Origin: 55-13 sp037190145
GTDB taxonomy: Bacteria; Armatimonadota; Fimbriimonadia; Fimbriimonadales; Fimbriimonadaceae
Direction of reading: 5' to 3'
DNA: 64,000 bases
Assembly: GCA_037190145.1 (NCBI GenBank)
Contig: JBBCJU010000010.1
Span: 1-64,000, forward strand
In this document: one piece after another, positions 41,374 to 48,537 of the stretch
Layout: the number at the start of each line of letters is the position of its first letter
Position numbering within the stretch: the stretch's first letter is position 1
Notes under the pieces: model-generated
The model's database searches: none
Seen by the model: the letters and a program-made list of their open reading frames with translations, nothing else
Told to the model about the DNA's origin: nothing
Translations under genes and position numbers: made by a program

Positions 41374-41817
41374 ATGCCAACGGTCGAAACCACCTGCTTG
41401 ATCAACGCACCTTTGTCTAAAGTCTACGAGATCGCGAAGGATAGTCGCTCATTTCCCGAATATATGAAGGACGTTAAGTCCGTAACGCCTATTGAAACAA
41501 GTGAAAATCGCTATGTTTCTGACTGGGTGGGAATAATTCCTACATTTGGGCTAAAGGTCCGTTGGACTCAAGAAGATATTTGGGATGACTCGGTCCACAC
41601 ATGTCACTTCAAACAGTTGAAGGGTGATTACGACATGTTAGAAGGGGTTTGGACTTTTGCTGAAGAAGGCTCGGGAACCCGGTTCAACCAAAGCTTGGAA
41701 TATGAATACAATGTTCCTACGCTTGGCCCTCTGGTGAAAAAGGTGATCCACTCGATTGTAGTGAAGAACCTAGAGAACATTAATGAGGCCTTCAAGAAAC
41801 GGGCTGAAGGAAGCTAG
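41374..41817 (+). CDS. START-like (SRPBCC) protein, polyketide cyclase/CoQ-binding type
   Basis: A 147-residue protein with the SRPBCC pattern: strand 'VETTCLINAPLSKVYEIAKD', 'RSFPEYMKDVKSVTPIETS', then a twisted sheet and a long C-terminal helix ('LVKKVIHSIVVKNLENINEA'). This matches the Coq10/polyketide-cyclase branch that binds hydrophobic ligands. Divergently transcribed from the dehydrogenase pair, with about 140 bases between the two starts, and convergent with the next small genes (4-base overlap of the 3' ends). Ligand unknown. Confidence 0.8.
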   Translation: MPTVETTCLINAPLSKVYEIAKDSRSFPEYMKDVKSVTPIETSENRYVSDWVGIIPTFGLKVRWTQEDIWDDSVHTCHFKQLKGDYDMLEGVWTFAEEGSGTRFNQSLEYEYNVPTLGPLVKKVIHSIVVKNLENINEAFKKRAEGS

Positions 41818-42125
41818 CCATTTTCCCGCCAATCATAGTACATCCCTTGGGTCACGGCCTTGCTTGCCTGCTCCGGTGTTAGCCAAGGACGTTTTTCTCG
41901 TAGTGCTCTTTCCAGTAAATGCTGGCCCCCAGACTTAGCTGAACTCGCTCCAGTCTCAGCTTCGCTCAAAACTTTGTGGGCCTCACGAAGCGCTTCAGAC
42001 GCTGTAGCCTCATCAAGATCAGGAAGAGTGTCACACAAGCGATCTAGTTCTGGACGAATTCGTTCAGGCCCCCAAGCGAGGACCACATCCATCGCAGTGG
42101 ACTTGATCTTGTCAGCGGTTGACAT
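41814..42125 (-). CDS. Unknown small protein
   Basis: About 103 residues from the ATG at 42125 (MSTADKIKSTAMDVVLAWGP); an upstream start at 42152 would extend inside the preceding gene. The protein is helical and acidic in the middle ('LCDTLPDLDEATASEALREA') and ends with 'LREKRPWLTPEQASKAVTQG'. No family is recognised. It overlaps the stop of the upstream gene by 14 bases, a sign of translational coupling, so the two products may work together. Its 3' end overlaps the convergent START-like gene by 4 bases. Confidence 0.55.
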   Translation of the reverse strand: MSTADKIKSTAMDVVLAWGPERIRPELDRLCDTLPDLDEATASEALREAHKVLSEAETGASSAKSGGQHLLERALREKRPWLTPEQASKAVTQGMYYDWRENG

Positions 42126-42690
42126 ACCGGATGGCATCGAGCATGACCTCAACCATATTCATGGTTTCAATTGTCGCGGAAGGTAAGCAGGTGGTTCTTA
42201 CAATTAGCCAAGTATTGGGATCGGGTGTAGCTTTGATAATATAGACTTGATCCACATACTCGCCTTGCATAGGAATCCCTCGAATCGCCAAAGTTTTCAT
42301 CCCTGCAAGCTCCATCGTTCGCCATTCTGCACCTTCGACGTTGTTTACGTGCTGGACAATAACTTGCTCGATAATGTCAACGTCAGTCAGACCTTCTGAA
42401 GAACCTAGTTCAAAATTCACCTGTACCTGACTGTCTTCGTCGTAGACCAAAACACGACGCCCGTCATCAAAAATAAACCAGCCGAGCGGCACAGTGATGT
42501 AACACTGAATTGCATCGCAGGCAAAAGTCGCGCTTAGGTTTTCGATATCCAATCCCGCAACATTCGGCATTTGCCCAATACCGTTATCCCGCATGTAAGC
42601 ATTTAGCTTATGTTCGGGGTCTAGGCACTCTGTCGTGCTAGACAAAGCAAAGTCTTTGAAGCTGTACTCATGATCGGACGTTTCTGCCAT
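42112..42690 (-). CDS. Unknown 192-residue soluble protein
   Basis: No signal peptide or membrane helix. It is acidic and beta-rich ('ATFACDAIQCYITVPLGWFI', 'FDDGRRVLVYDEDSQVQVNF'), with 'VDQVYIIKATPDPNTWLIVR' near the end. The layout, a compact beta sheet ending in a helix, resembles small proteins that chaperone or bind a partner, such as type VI accessory or DcrB-like proteins, but the similarity is too weak to name. It is coupled to the next gene by a 14-base overlap. Confidence 0.55.
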   Translation of the reverse strand: MAETSDHEYSFKDFALSSTTECLDPEHKLNAYMRDNGIGQMPNVAGLDIENLSATFACDAIQCYITVPLGWFIFDDGRRVLVYDEDSQVQVNFELGSSEGLTDVDIIEQVIVQHVNNVEGAEWRTMELAGMKTLAIRGIPMQGEYVDQVYIIKATPDPNTWLIVRTTCLPSATIETMNMVEVMLDAIRYVNR

Positions 42691-42774
42691 CGGAAGCTAA
42701 CGCTACCTTTAGCCCGTAGCCTGATTAGAATATATAGATCAAAAGCCTATCAAGGTTGTCTTTAATGGGAAGGT

Positions 42775-42815
42775 ATGAGTCGACAAGCGATTGCTCTCTT
42801 AGCGTTCCGACTCAT
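42775..42815. terminator. Hairpin after the nucleotidyltransferase-like gene
   Basis: ATGAGTCG (42775-42782) pairs with CGACTCAT (42808-42815), the latter overlapping the stop codon of the gene at 42812. No T-tract is seen. Confidence 0.4.
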
Positions 42816-43240
42816 TCAGGTTCCTCAGAGTCCCCAAGACTAGCTAGGTCGAGTAAATCTTGAGGGCGACCACTGGCTCTTTTTGCTCGAATAAGCCATC
42901 GTTTTGAAATGCAGGTTGCTTTATATGGGCCGAGGGGCAGGCTGACCCGTTCTTTGTAGGCGTCGTTGAAATCTACTCCTGGAATTGAAGTAAGGATATC
43001 AATTCTCCACGGTGGAATTCCGAAATGAAAGACGAAGTCTTCCTGAAGTAACTCTTCTGGTTTGATGATGCCAACGGGTGCCCCAAAATCTTTAAGAGCA
43101 CCGTAAAGTCTAGCGAAATCCTCTGCTGAGACGTGTACCAAAACATCCAGATCTTTGGTGTAGCGAGGTTCTCCGTGAAAACCAACCGCGATCCCACCGA
43201 CTACGAGATACTTAATCTCGGAGGCGTCGAGTGCCGCCAA
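42812..43240 (-). CDS. Nucleotidyltransferase-fold protein (DUF6036/AbiEii-like)
   Basis: A 142-residue protein starting at TTG. The motif VVGGIAVGFHGEPRYTKDLD is the classic GG...T.DLD signature of minimal nucleotidyltransferases, and 'RIDILTSIPGVDFNDAY' provides a third acidic residue. The C-terminus 'LIRAKRASGRPQDLLDLASL' fits AbiEii/DUF6036 proteins. In-frame residues upstream of the TTG (EDWIELL) also fit the family, but no usual start codon exists between the upstream stop at 43282 and the TTG, so either the 5' end is decayed or a rare start is used. It overlaps the upstream small gene by 29 bases; such pairs are common and sometimes behave as toxin-antitoxin systems. Confidence 0.7.
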   Translation of the reverse strand: MAALDASEIKYLVVGGIAVGFHGEPRYTKDLDVLVHVSAEDFARLYGALKDFGAPVGIIKPEELLQEDFVFHFGIPPWRIDILTSIPGVDFNDAYKERVSLPLGPYKATCISKRWLIRAKRASGRPQDLLDLASLGDSEEPE

Positions 43241-43424
43241 CAGTTCTATCCAATCTTCGAGACCCGACTCCAGGATGCATCACCTCATGATAAAGATTAC
43301 GAAGTTCAAAAATCGCCTGAATCCGCTCTTCCGGTGTAGCGGTCTTCCAAAACAGGTGATCAAATGAGCGATCTCCGTCCGAAACTCGACCAGTTGCACC
43401 CATCATCCGCGATCTTTTTGACAC
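43212..43424 (-). CDS. Small partner protein of the nucleotidyltransferase
   Basis: A 70-residue basic protein starting at GTG (ATG codons at 43406 and 43403 are alternatives). 'DHLFWKTATPEERIQAIFEL' followed by 'RNLYHEVMHPG' and a run of Arg matches the small helical proteins usually encoded just upstream of DUF6036-type nucleotidyltransferases ('...ERI.AV.EL...'). The two reading frames overlap by 29 bases, which points to coupled translation. A role as partner or antitoxin is inference from arrangement only. Confidence 0.55.
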   Translation of the reverse strand: MSKRSRMMGATGRVSDGDRSFDHLFWKTATPEERIQAIFELRNLYHEVMHPGVGSRRLDRTVGGTRRLRD

Positions 43425-43462
43425 AAAGCTATTATGATGCAGATTGATACAGCTGGCCTAGC

Positions 43463-45004
43463 CTACAAGCCCAGCCTCGACCATAATCCATCGATCTTCG
43501 CCTTCACATCATCGCTCATCGTGATTAGCTTGGGATAGTTCCGATTGAAACCGTTTTCTCCCGGCCACTTGTGGGTGCAGTCGAACCCAATCTTGCCCCC
43601 AAACCCTTCTTCTAATGAGGCGTGATCAAGTTGATCAACCGGTCCTTTACTCAGGAGCGTATCTCTCAGGGGATCATTATTGGCACCGAGCCTAAATAGG
43701 ACTTCGCCGATATCCTGCACATTACAGTCTTCGTCAAAGATGAATACCATCTTGGTGTAAGACAACCCTCCAAGCCCCCAGATCGCATTCATCACTTTGT
43801 AGGCATGGCCTGGATATTTCTTCTTGATGGAAACAAACGCCATGTTGTGGAATCCACCTTCTACCGGGAGATTCATATCGACAATCTCGGGAACAGTTAG
43901 CTTAATCATGGGGAAGAAAATTCGTTCAACTGCCTTTCCCATCCAGCCATCTTCCATCGGCGGTTGTCCCACAATAGTCGCCGGGTAAACCGCTTTTTCG
44001 CGCATAGTCACAGCGGTTACGTGCAAGACAGGAAAGTCATAGGCTAGTGAGTAATAGCCTGTATGATCCCCAAACGGACCTTCTAGCCTTCGCTCCGAGG
44101 GATCGACGTACCCTTCGATCACCATCTCGCAATCAGCCGGAACCATCAAATCGACAGTCTTCGCTTTCACCATCCGCACGTTTTCCCGACGCAGGAACCC
44201 AGCGAAGAGCATTTCGTCAATCCCTGGCGGCAACGGCGAAATCGCGGCGAAGTTATAGGAAGGATCACCGCCCAAGCAAACGCAGACCTCCAGCCTTTTG
44301 CCCTGTGCCCCGGCATCTTCCATCTGACGCATCCCAGTCTTGTGCATCTGCCAATGCATCCCACACGTGTTCTTGTCATAAAGCTGAACGCGGTACATGC
44401 CTACGTTCCGCTTGCCTGTGTTGGGGTCATGCGTGAAAACCAGGGGTAATGTCACAAACGGCCCGCCATCTTCTGGCCAGCAAGTGAGGATGGGAAGCTT
44501 GGTCAGGTCTACTTCATCGCCTTGCATGACAATCTGTTGACATATCCCATTCCCAACTTCTTTGGGCTGTGTTGGCTTCACCTCTTTTAGCAATTCCATG
44601 CCAAATCGAGCCTTGTCCATCAACCCTTTAGGAACATCGGGCTTAAGAAGAGTCGCGATTCTCTCCGCATGCTCTTCAAAGTCATCGCAAGACAGCGCCA
44701 TGGACATCCTCTTACGAGTCCCCATCGTATTGATCGCCACCGGATAGTCGTACTTGACAGCTGGAGCAGTAGAAGGGCCATGAATACTTGAATGGCCCAT
44801 GACAGCGCTCATGGGATTCGGCGTCCCCAATCGGTGAGGCTGTCCCTGAACATTCTCAAACAGCAACGCAGGTCCACCCGTCTTCATCACTCGATCAGCA
44901 ACCTCTGTAATCTCCAGATAAGGACTCAAAGGTTCCTTGACCCGCTTTAGCTCGCCCTTAGATTCGAGAACATCCAGAAAGTGCTGATAATCGCGATACG
45001 CCAC
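43463..45004 (-). CDS. ubiD: UbiD-family decarboxylase
   Basis: A 513-residue protein of standard UbiD length. 'YQHFLDVLESKGELKRVKEP' opens the family; 'GMYRVQLYDKNTCGMHWQMH' binds prenyl-FMN and metal; and 'RRLEGPFGDHTGYYSLAYDF' is the active-site block with the conserved Glu. UbiD enzymes decarboxylate aromatic or unsaturated acids using prenylated FMN made by UbiX, and the E. coli member acts in ubiquinone synthesis. No ubiX is nearby, so substrate and pathway (quinone or another aromatic acid) cannot be told. Confidence 0.92.
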   Translation of the reverse strand: MAYRDYQHFLDVLESKGELKRVKEPLSPYLEITEVADRVMKTGGPALLFENVQGQPHRLGTPNPMSAVMGHSSIHGPSTAPAVKYDYPVAINTMGTRKRMSMALSCDDFEEHAERIATLLKPDVPKGLMDKARFGMELLKEVKPTQPKEVGNGICQQIVMQGDEVDLTKLPILTCWPEDGGPFVTLPLVFTHDPNTGKRNVGMYRVQLYDKNTCGMHWQMHKTGMRQMEDAGAQGKRLEVCVCLGGDPSYNFAAISPLPPGIDEMLFAGFLRRENVRMVKAKTVDLMVPADCEMVIEGYVDPSERRLEGPFGDHTGYYSLAYDFPVLHVTAVTMREKAVYPATIVGQPPMEDGWMGKAVERIFFPMIKLTVPEIVDMNLPVEGGFHNMAFVSIKKKYPGHAYKVMNAIWGLGGLSYTKMVFIFDEDCNVQDIGEVLFRLGANNDPLRDTLLSKGPVDQLDHASLEEGFGGKIGFDCTHKWPGENGFNRNYPKLITMSDDVKAKIDGLWSRLGL

Positions 45005-45127
45005 TCTTAGAGTCTACGGATTTCTAATAGTGCGATGCTCGGTGCACTCAAGGAAAAGGGTCAAGTGCCTGGCGGTAAAGATCATCTCGCCTTAGTTTTG
45101 CACTAACTGAAAAAAACTTGTTGGTGT

Positions 45128-45167
45128 CTGCCGACATTTGTAGTACAGTGTTTACAAATGTCGGCAG
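45128..45167. promoter_or_regulatory. Perfect 15-bp inverted repeat, probable BlaI-type operator
   Basis: CTGCCGACATTTGTA (45128-45142) and TACAAATGTCGGCAG (45153-45167) are exact reverse complements separated by 10 bases. The TACA/TGTA core is typical of BlaI/MecI operators. It lies 10 bases before the start of the BlaI-like gene, so it should autoregulate the operon. Confidence 0.8.
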
Positions 45168-45177
45168 GTGTTCAGTC

Positions 45178-45555
45178 TTGAGTCAAAAACGTATTGCTCC
45201 TGCGGAGATGGAAATTCTCCGCTATGTTATGGACCACGAGCCTGTATCAGCTCGCGAAGTTGCGGATGCGATGATGGAGCGTAAGGGTTTTGCTAGGAGT
45301 ACGTCGCAAACCCTTTTAGAGCGATTGCGGGCTAAGAACTACCTGTTTCGAGCTCTCGAAGAAGGCGTCAACAAATATCGACTCGGAATCCCCAAAACCG
45401 AACTGATGAAAGATCTCGTTGGCGACTTCTTTGAGAGTTCTCTCGGCGGAACGACTTCGCCTTTTGTAGCCTTCTTCACAGAGAGAGGCAATCTAACGGA
45501 TGAAGAGAGTCAAAAGCTGGCTGAACTGCTGGACAAGCTAGAGGACAAACCATGA
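45178..45555 (+). CDS. BlaI/MecI/CopY-family repressor
   Basis: About 125 residues from the TTG at 45178, chosen because the family starts near 'SQKRIAPAEMEILRYVMDHE' and because an upstream start would read through the operator. The winged helix-turn-helix is seen in 'VSAREVADAMMERKGFARST' and 'SQTLLERLRAKNYLFRALEE'. The C-terminal helix, 'LTDEESQKLAELLDKLEDK', is the dimerisation part that the partner protease normally cleaves. It is a dimeric repressor that should bind the 15-bp inverted repeat just upstream and be inactivated by the M56 protease, with which it overlaps by 4 bases. Confidence 0.9.
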   Translation: MSQKRIAPAEMEILRYVMDHEPVSAREVADAMMERKGFARSTSQTLLERLRAKNYLFRALEEGVNKYRLGIPKTELMKDLVGDFFESSLGGTTSPFVAFFTERGNLTDEESQKLAELLDKLEDKP

Positions 45556-46562
45556 CCGTGTCTCTATGGGCTGAACTTCTGCTGCGGTCTAGTATTCAGG
45601 GCGGAGTCGCCGTGGTGGTTGTTTGGGTTCTTTTCAGGCTGTTTCCTCGCATACCAGCACACGTTCAGGGTTGGTTGTGGAGACTGATCGCTCTTAAGTT
45701 TTTGTTGGGGCTAACGATTCCTGTTTCTTTCCAAACAGTTCGAGGAAATTGGGGAGAGGGCTATGAAGCCAATTTTGTAGAGATCCTAATGGCGATTCTC
45801 TCAGGACTATCCACTTTGGTGGCACTTGGAATCCTCATTCGTGATTTGACGATTATCAGGAAGCTGCGAGGCAAATCGGTTGAAGCCTCCTATCCTGACC
45901 TGATCCTATTGGCTACCCATATGGGGATCCGAAGGGCACCAAGAATCTACACTTCTTGGCAGATTGATCGTCCGATGGCTGCGGGATTTCTACGCCCGGT
46001 CATTTATATGCCGCAAGGACTCGACCAAGACACAGGGAAGGTTGTTCTAGCCCATGAATTGGCGCATATCAAAAGGAAGGACCTTGTCTGGCAATGGCTT
46101 TTCACCGCCCTCGATATCCTCTTCTTTTTCCATCCACTGGCCAGAATGGTCACTCGCGAGTATCAGAAATGCCAAGAAACGGCTTGCGATGCCCTTGCAA
46201 TGGATGCTTGCCATACCGGCATGGCCCAGTACGGTCGTATCTTGCTTCAATTTACAGTGAATTCCAAAGTGCGCGAACTTAGCCTCGTCGCGAATATGGC
46301 AGGAACCTATGCCAGCCTCTATTCTAGGATTATTCGCCTCAATAGGGGCGGGCGCCCGCTCGCAACCGGCTCAAAGTTGTTGCTTGCCTGCTTTGCCATC
46401 TCGATTTTGCCAACCTGGAAGACTACGCACGCAGCTCCTTTGCCTATCTCGGAGTCAGAAGTCCAGGTGCTGGCCCAAGTCGCCCAACCTGTGGCGATGA
46501 CACGATCTGATTCGGCCTCGGCAACTGGCCGAGTCATGACCCTTAAGGAGGGAAGACCATGA
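45552..46562 (+). CDS. BlaR1/MecR1-like M56 membrane metalloprotease
   Basis: A 336-residue protein with membrane helices at about 15-30, 45-58, 75-97 and again near 295-312. The zinc protease motif is H168ELAH172 in 'KVVLAHELAHIKRKDLVWQW', with the Glu ligand in 'YQKCQETACDALAMD'. In BlaR1 the protease domain cleaves the BlaI repressor after a penicillin-binding domain outside the membrane senses drug. Here the protein ends about 25 residues after the last helix, so the extracellular sensor domain is missing; another signal must be used. Overlaps both neighbours by 4 bases. Confidence 0.9.
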   Translation: MTVSLWAELLLRSSIQGGVAVVVVWVLFRLFPRIPAHVQGWLWRLIALKFLLGLTIPVSFQTVRGNWGEGYEANFVEILMAILSGLSTLVALGILIRDLTIIRKLRGKSVEASYPDLILLATHMGIRRAPRIYTSWQIDRPMAAGFLRPVIYMPQGLDQDTGKVVLAHELAHIKRKDLVWQWLFTALDILFFFHPLARMVTREYQKCQETACDALAMDACHTGMAQYGRILLQFTVNSKVRELSLVANMAGTYASLYSRIIRLNRGGRPLATGSKLLLACFAISILPTWKTTHAAPLPISESEVQVLAQVAQPVAMTRSDSASATGRVMTLKEGRP

Positions 46563-47275
46563 TCAAGAAGATACAAATGGCTATCGCAACCGCAATGTTG
46601 GTTGCGATGGCTGTCTATGGTTGGACACAGGCCACCGGTGCCGACCCCAACAAAGGCAAAAATGAACTAGATATCGCGTTGGCTCGCCATGAAGCCAGAG
46701 TGGTGAAGTCTCTCGGTCTCAATCAAAAGCAGACGAGGGAGTACGACGAACTCCAGACTTGGCTGAAAAATGCGAACTCCAATCTTTACAATATGCCCAG
46801 CGGGCAGGTTGAGAAGGGATTAGATATCAACAAAGAACTCCACAAAGGTCTTAAGCGAATCTTTACTTCTTCTCAATACTCAAAGTACATGAACTCGTGG
46901 AAACCAGCCGATCTGGGCTTGTCGTCTGATCCGATGGCTACGGGAACTCCATTTGGCGGAGCAGATGAGGCAATTATGAACAAGCTCAATCTATCTCCAA
47001 AGCAATGGAGCCAGTACCGGGCGTACCAACAAGAGAACGAGAACAAGCTTGAGGAGTTTCGTGCTGTCTCTAAGACGAACCCAACGGAAGGCGCAACGCT
47101 CGGGCGAGAACTGAACAAGTGGACAAAATCCACAATGCGCAGAATTCTTAGTGAAGATCAGTATTACGAATGGATTCGAATGTGGTTCGACGTGATGAAC
47201 CCCAGTATTCACGGTAGTCAAACTCACAATGCCCCCACTAGTGCACCACCCATTGCGGGCAAGGCAGGCGGATAG
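46559..47275 (+). CDS. Secreted helical protein in the BlaI/M56 operon
   Basis: A 238-residue protein with signal peptide (MIKKIQMAIATAMLVAMAVY, cleavage near 'TQATGA'). The mature part is helix-rich and has two related halves: 'LGLNQKQTREYDELQTWLKN' with 'KRIFTSSQYSKYMNSWKPAD', and 'LNLSPKQWSQYRAYQQENEN' with 'RRILSEDQYYEWIRMWFDV'. This 'L.L...Q...Y......' pattern is like the LTxxQ-type CpxP/Spy proteins. It could be the periplasmic sensor that replaces the missing extracellular domain of the M56 protease, or its output. Function is inference from position and pattern; overlaps the protease by 4 bases. Confidence 0.65.
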   Translation: MIKKIQMAIATAMLVAMAVYGWTQATGADPNKGKNELDIALARHEARVVKSLGLNQKQTREYDELQTWLKNANSNLYNMPSGQVEKGLDINKELHKGLKRIFTSSQYSKYMNSWKPADLGLSSDPMATGTPFGGADEAIMNKLNLSPKQWSQYRAYQQENENKLEEFRAVSKTNPTEGATLGRELNKWTKSTMRRILSEDQYYEWIRMWFDVMNPSIHGSQTHNAPTSAPPIAGKAGG

Positions 47276-47297
47276 CTAAAGCTGTCTGATAGCTGTT

Positions 47298-47327
47298 GGC
47301 GAGGTTCCTAGAAGAGCCTCGCCTCTT
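47298..47327 (+). terminator. Terminator after the BlaI/M56 operon
   Basis: GGCGAGG (47298-47304) pairs with CCTCGCC (47317-47323), followed by TCTTCG. A compact GC-rich stem downstream of the last gene. Confidence 0.6.
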
Positions 47328-47332
47328 CGTCG

Positions 47333-47521
47333 TTATGGTCTTATGAGGCAACCGGAGATAATGTACCGGTTGCCTTCTTCTTTAATGTCCTTACAAATAT
47401 CAAGCTGGTCCTTATGAAAAAACTTACGGTCCTCAGGGGCTGGAATCTCAACTGACTTTGTATAGCTCACCCACTTGTGTGCCAATTCACAGTTCCCACG
47501 ATCTCTTTCAACCCTGTTCAT
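47333..47521 (-). CDS. Small ORF of unknown function, coupled to the amber-split ORF
   Basis: A 62-residue basic protein from ATG 47521 (MNRVERDRGNCELAHKWVSY), whose start overlaps the stop of the preceding ORF as TGATG. It contains 'VEIPAPEDRKFFHKDQLDIC' and no recognisable motif. The frame extends to 47566, but the overlap with the upstream stop makes 47521 more natural. The position in a chain of overlapping ORFs after the MgtC-like gene is the main evidence for a gene. Confidence 0.35.
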   Translation of the reverse strand: MNRVERDRGNCELAHKWVSYTKSVEIPAPEDRKFFHKDQLDICKDIKEEGNRYIISGCLIRP

Positions 47522-47784
47522 CAGAAGTCTCGAAAACGACTTGCTTCGCAGAGATGGATTATCCACCGGGCAAAACGCTCAGTATCTTCTAGCCTGCCCA
47601 GAACCAGATTAAGATGAGAGATCATCCATTCTCCAATTGCCAGATTCTTTGCGTCCCCAGCTCTAGACCAGTGCTATAGAGAAGCGAAGGGGGATTGTTC
47701 CAGTTCATCTTCTCGGAGATCGGTGGTGGACTTTCCAACAACTTTTGGTTTTCGGTGTATAGTTTTGTCGATAACCTCGGCCAT
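47521..47784 (-). pseudogene. Small ORF interrupted by an in-frame amber codon
   Basis: From the ATG at 47784, which overlaps the stop of the mgtC gene as TGATG, 36 codons (MAEVIDKTIHRKPKVVGKST...) end at a TAG at 47674-47676. The same frame then continues for 50 codons (AGDAKNLAIGEWMISHLNLV and on) to a TGA that overlaps the next ATG. The start/stop overlaps at both ends suggest that the two pieces were one gene of 87 codons, now broken or miscalled at one base. Confidence 0.4.
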
Positions 47785-48440
47785 CACTGAATCCCGGCTA
47801 CCCGCACACCCTCTAGGTGCAACACCTCGGTGACAATCTCTTTTGACTCTCCGTTCACCTTGATCTCTACCCTTAGATCTGGCTCCTTTCCATGAACCAC
47901 GACGCCTTTCACAATGGCATTTGGTTTCTTATGAATCTGATTCAGGACATCCACGAGAGCGGGGGCATGATCGAGTGTAAGGGCCAAGATATGCGTCTGA
48001 CTTTGAGGAAAGAACTTTTGCTCGACTTTCGCCACCAGCGATAAAGTGAATAGGCACAAGAGTGTCGCGACCGAGGCAACCGCCATATAAGCTCCGCCCA
48101 AGCTCACGGACATCCCAATCCCTGCGGCAGCAAACAAGCTTGCGGAGGTTGTCAAACCTTTGACATCAATCCCTGTTCTGATAATTGCTCCGGCGCAAAG
48201 AAATCCCACACCGGTTACTACCTGAGCAGCCACTCGTCCGGGATCTCCACTATTAAAACCTCGACTGACCTCAGTGAATAAAATCACTCCCACAACTAAG
48301 AGGATATGGGTTCGAATACCCGCCGGATGATCTCGATACTCTCGCTCTAATCCGATGAGGCCACCCAAGAAAGCTCCCACCCCCAGTTTTATGAGGATAG
48401 AGGTCGCTAAATGGATCTCACTTTCCGATAGACCAAGCAT
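47784..48440 (-). CDS. MgtC/SapB-family membrane protein
   Basis: A 218-residue protein with four or five membrane helices in the first 140 residues: 'LGVGAFLGGLIGLEREYRDH', 'VAAQVVTGVGFLCAGAIIRT' and 'GLTTSASLFAAAGIGMSVSL' are the MgtC family blocks. The C-terminal 70 residues form a soluble ferredoxin-like (ACT-type) domain ('THILALTLDHAPALVDVLNQ'). MgtC proteins act in Mg2+-poor conditions and intracellular survival in pathogens; in free-living species the role is less clear. A short overlapping ORF follows on the same strand. The start has no clear ribosome binding site. Confidence 0.9.
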   Translation of the reverse strand: MLGLSESEIHLATSILIKLGVGAFLGGLIGLEREYRDHPAGIRTHILLVVGVILFTEVSRGFNSGDPGRVAAQVVTGVGFLCAGAIIRTGIDVKGLTTSASLFAAAGIGMSVSLGGAYMAVASVATLLCLFTLSLVAKVEQKFFPQSQTHILALTLDHAPALVDVLNQIHKKPNAIVKGVVVHGKEPDLRVEIKVNGESKEIVTEVLHLEGVRVAGIQ

Positions 48441-48486
48441 TCACTCATGTTGAACGAAAGTTGACTGGAAAATGGCGAAGGCCTTT

Positions 48487-48535
48487 CTCGGCAACCTATT
48501 TTGTCTCTACCAAAAAATGGCTGCCGAGTTTTTTT
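48487..48535 (+). terminator. Rightward intrinsic terminator with no gene upstream
   Basis: CTCGGCA (48487-48493) pairs with TGCCGAG (48522-48528), and an inner ATTTTG/CAAAAAT stem closes the loop; seven T follow at 48529-48535. It faces rightward, yet both neighbouring genes run leftward, so an unrecognised plus-strand transcript is likely. Confidence 0.65.
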
Positions 48536-48537
48536 AT

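Noticed and set aside
48290..48330. A GGGTTCGAATACCC stretch resembling a tRNA T-arm
   Set aside because: It falls within the conserved coding sequence of the MgtC-like gene and no acceptor stem or anticodon arm surrounds it.
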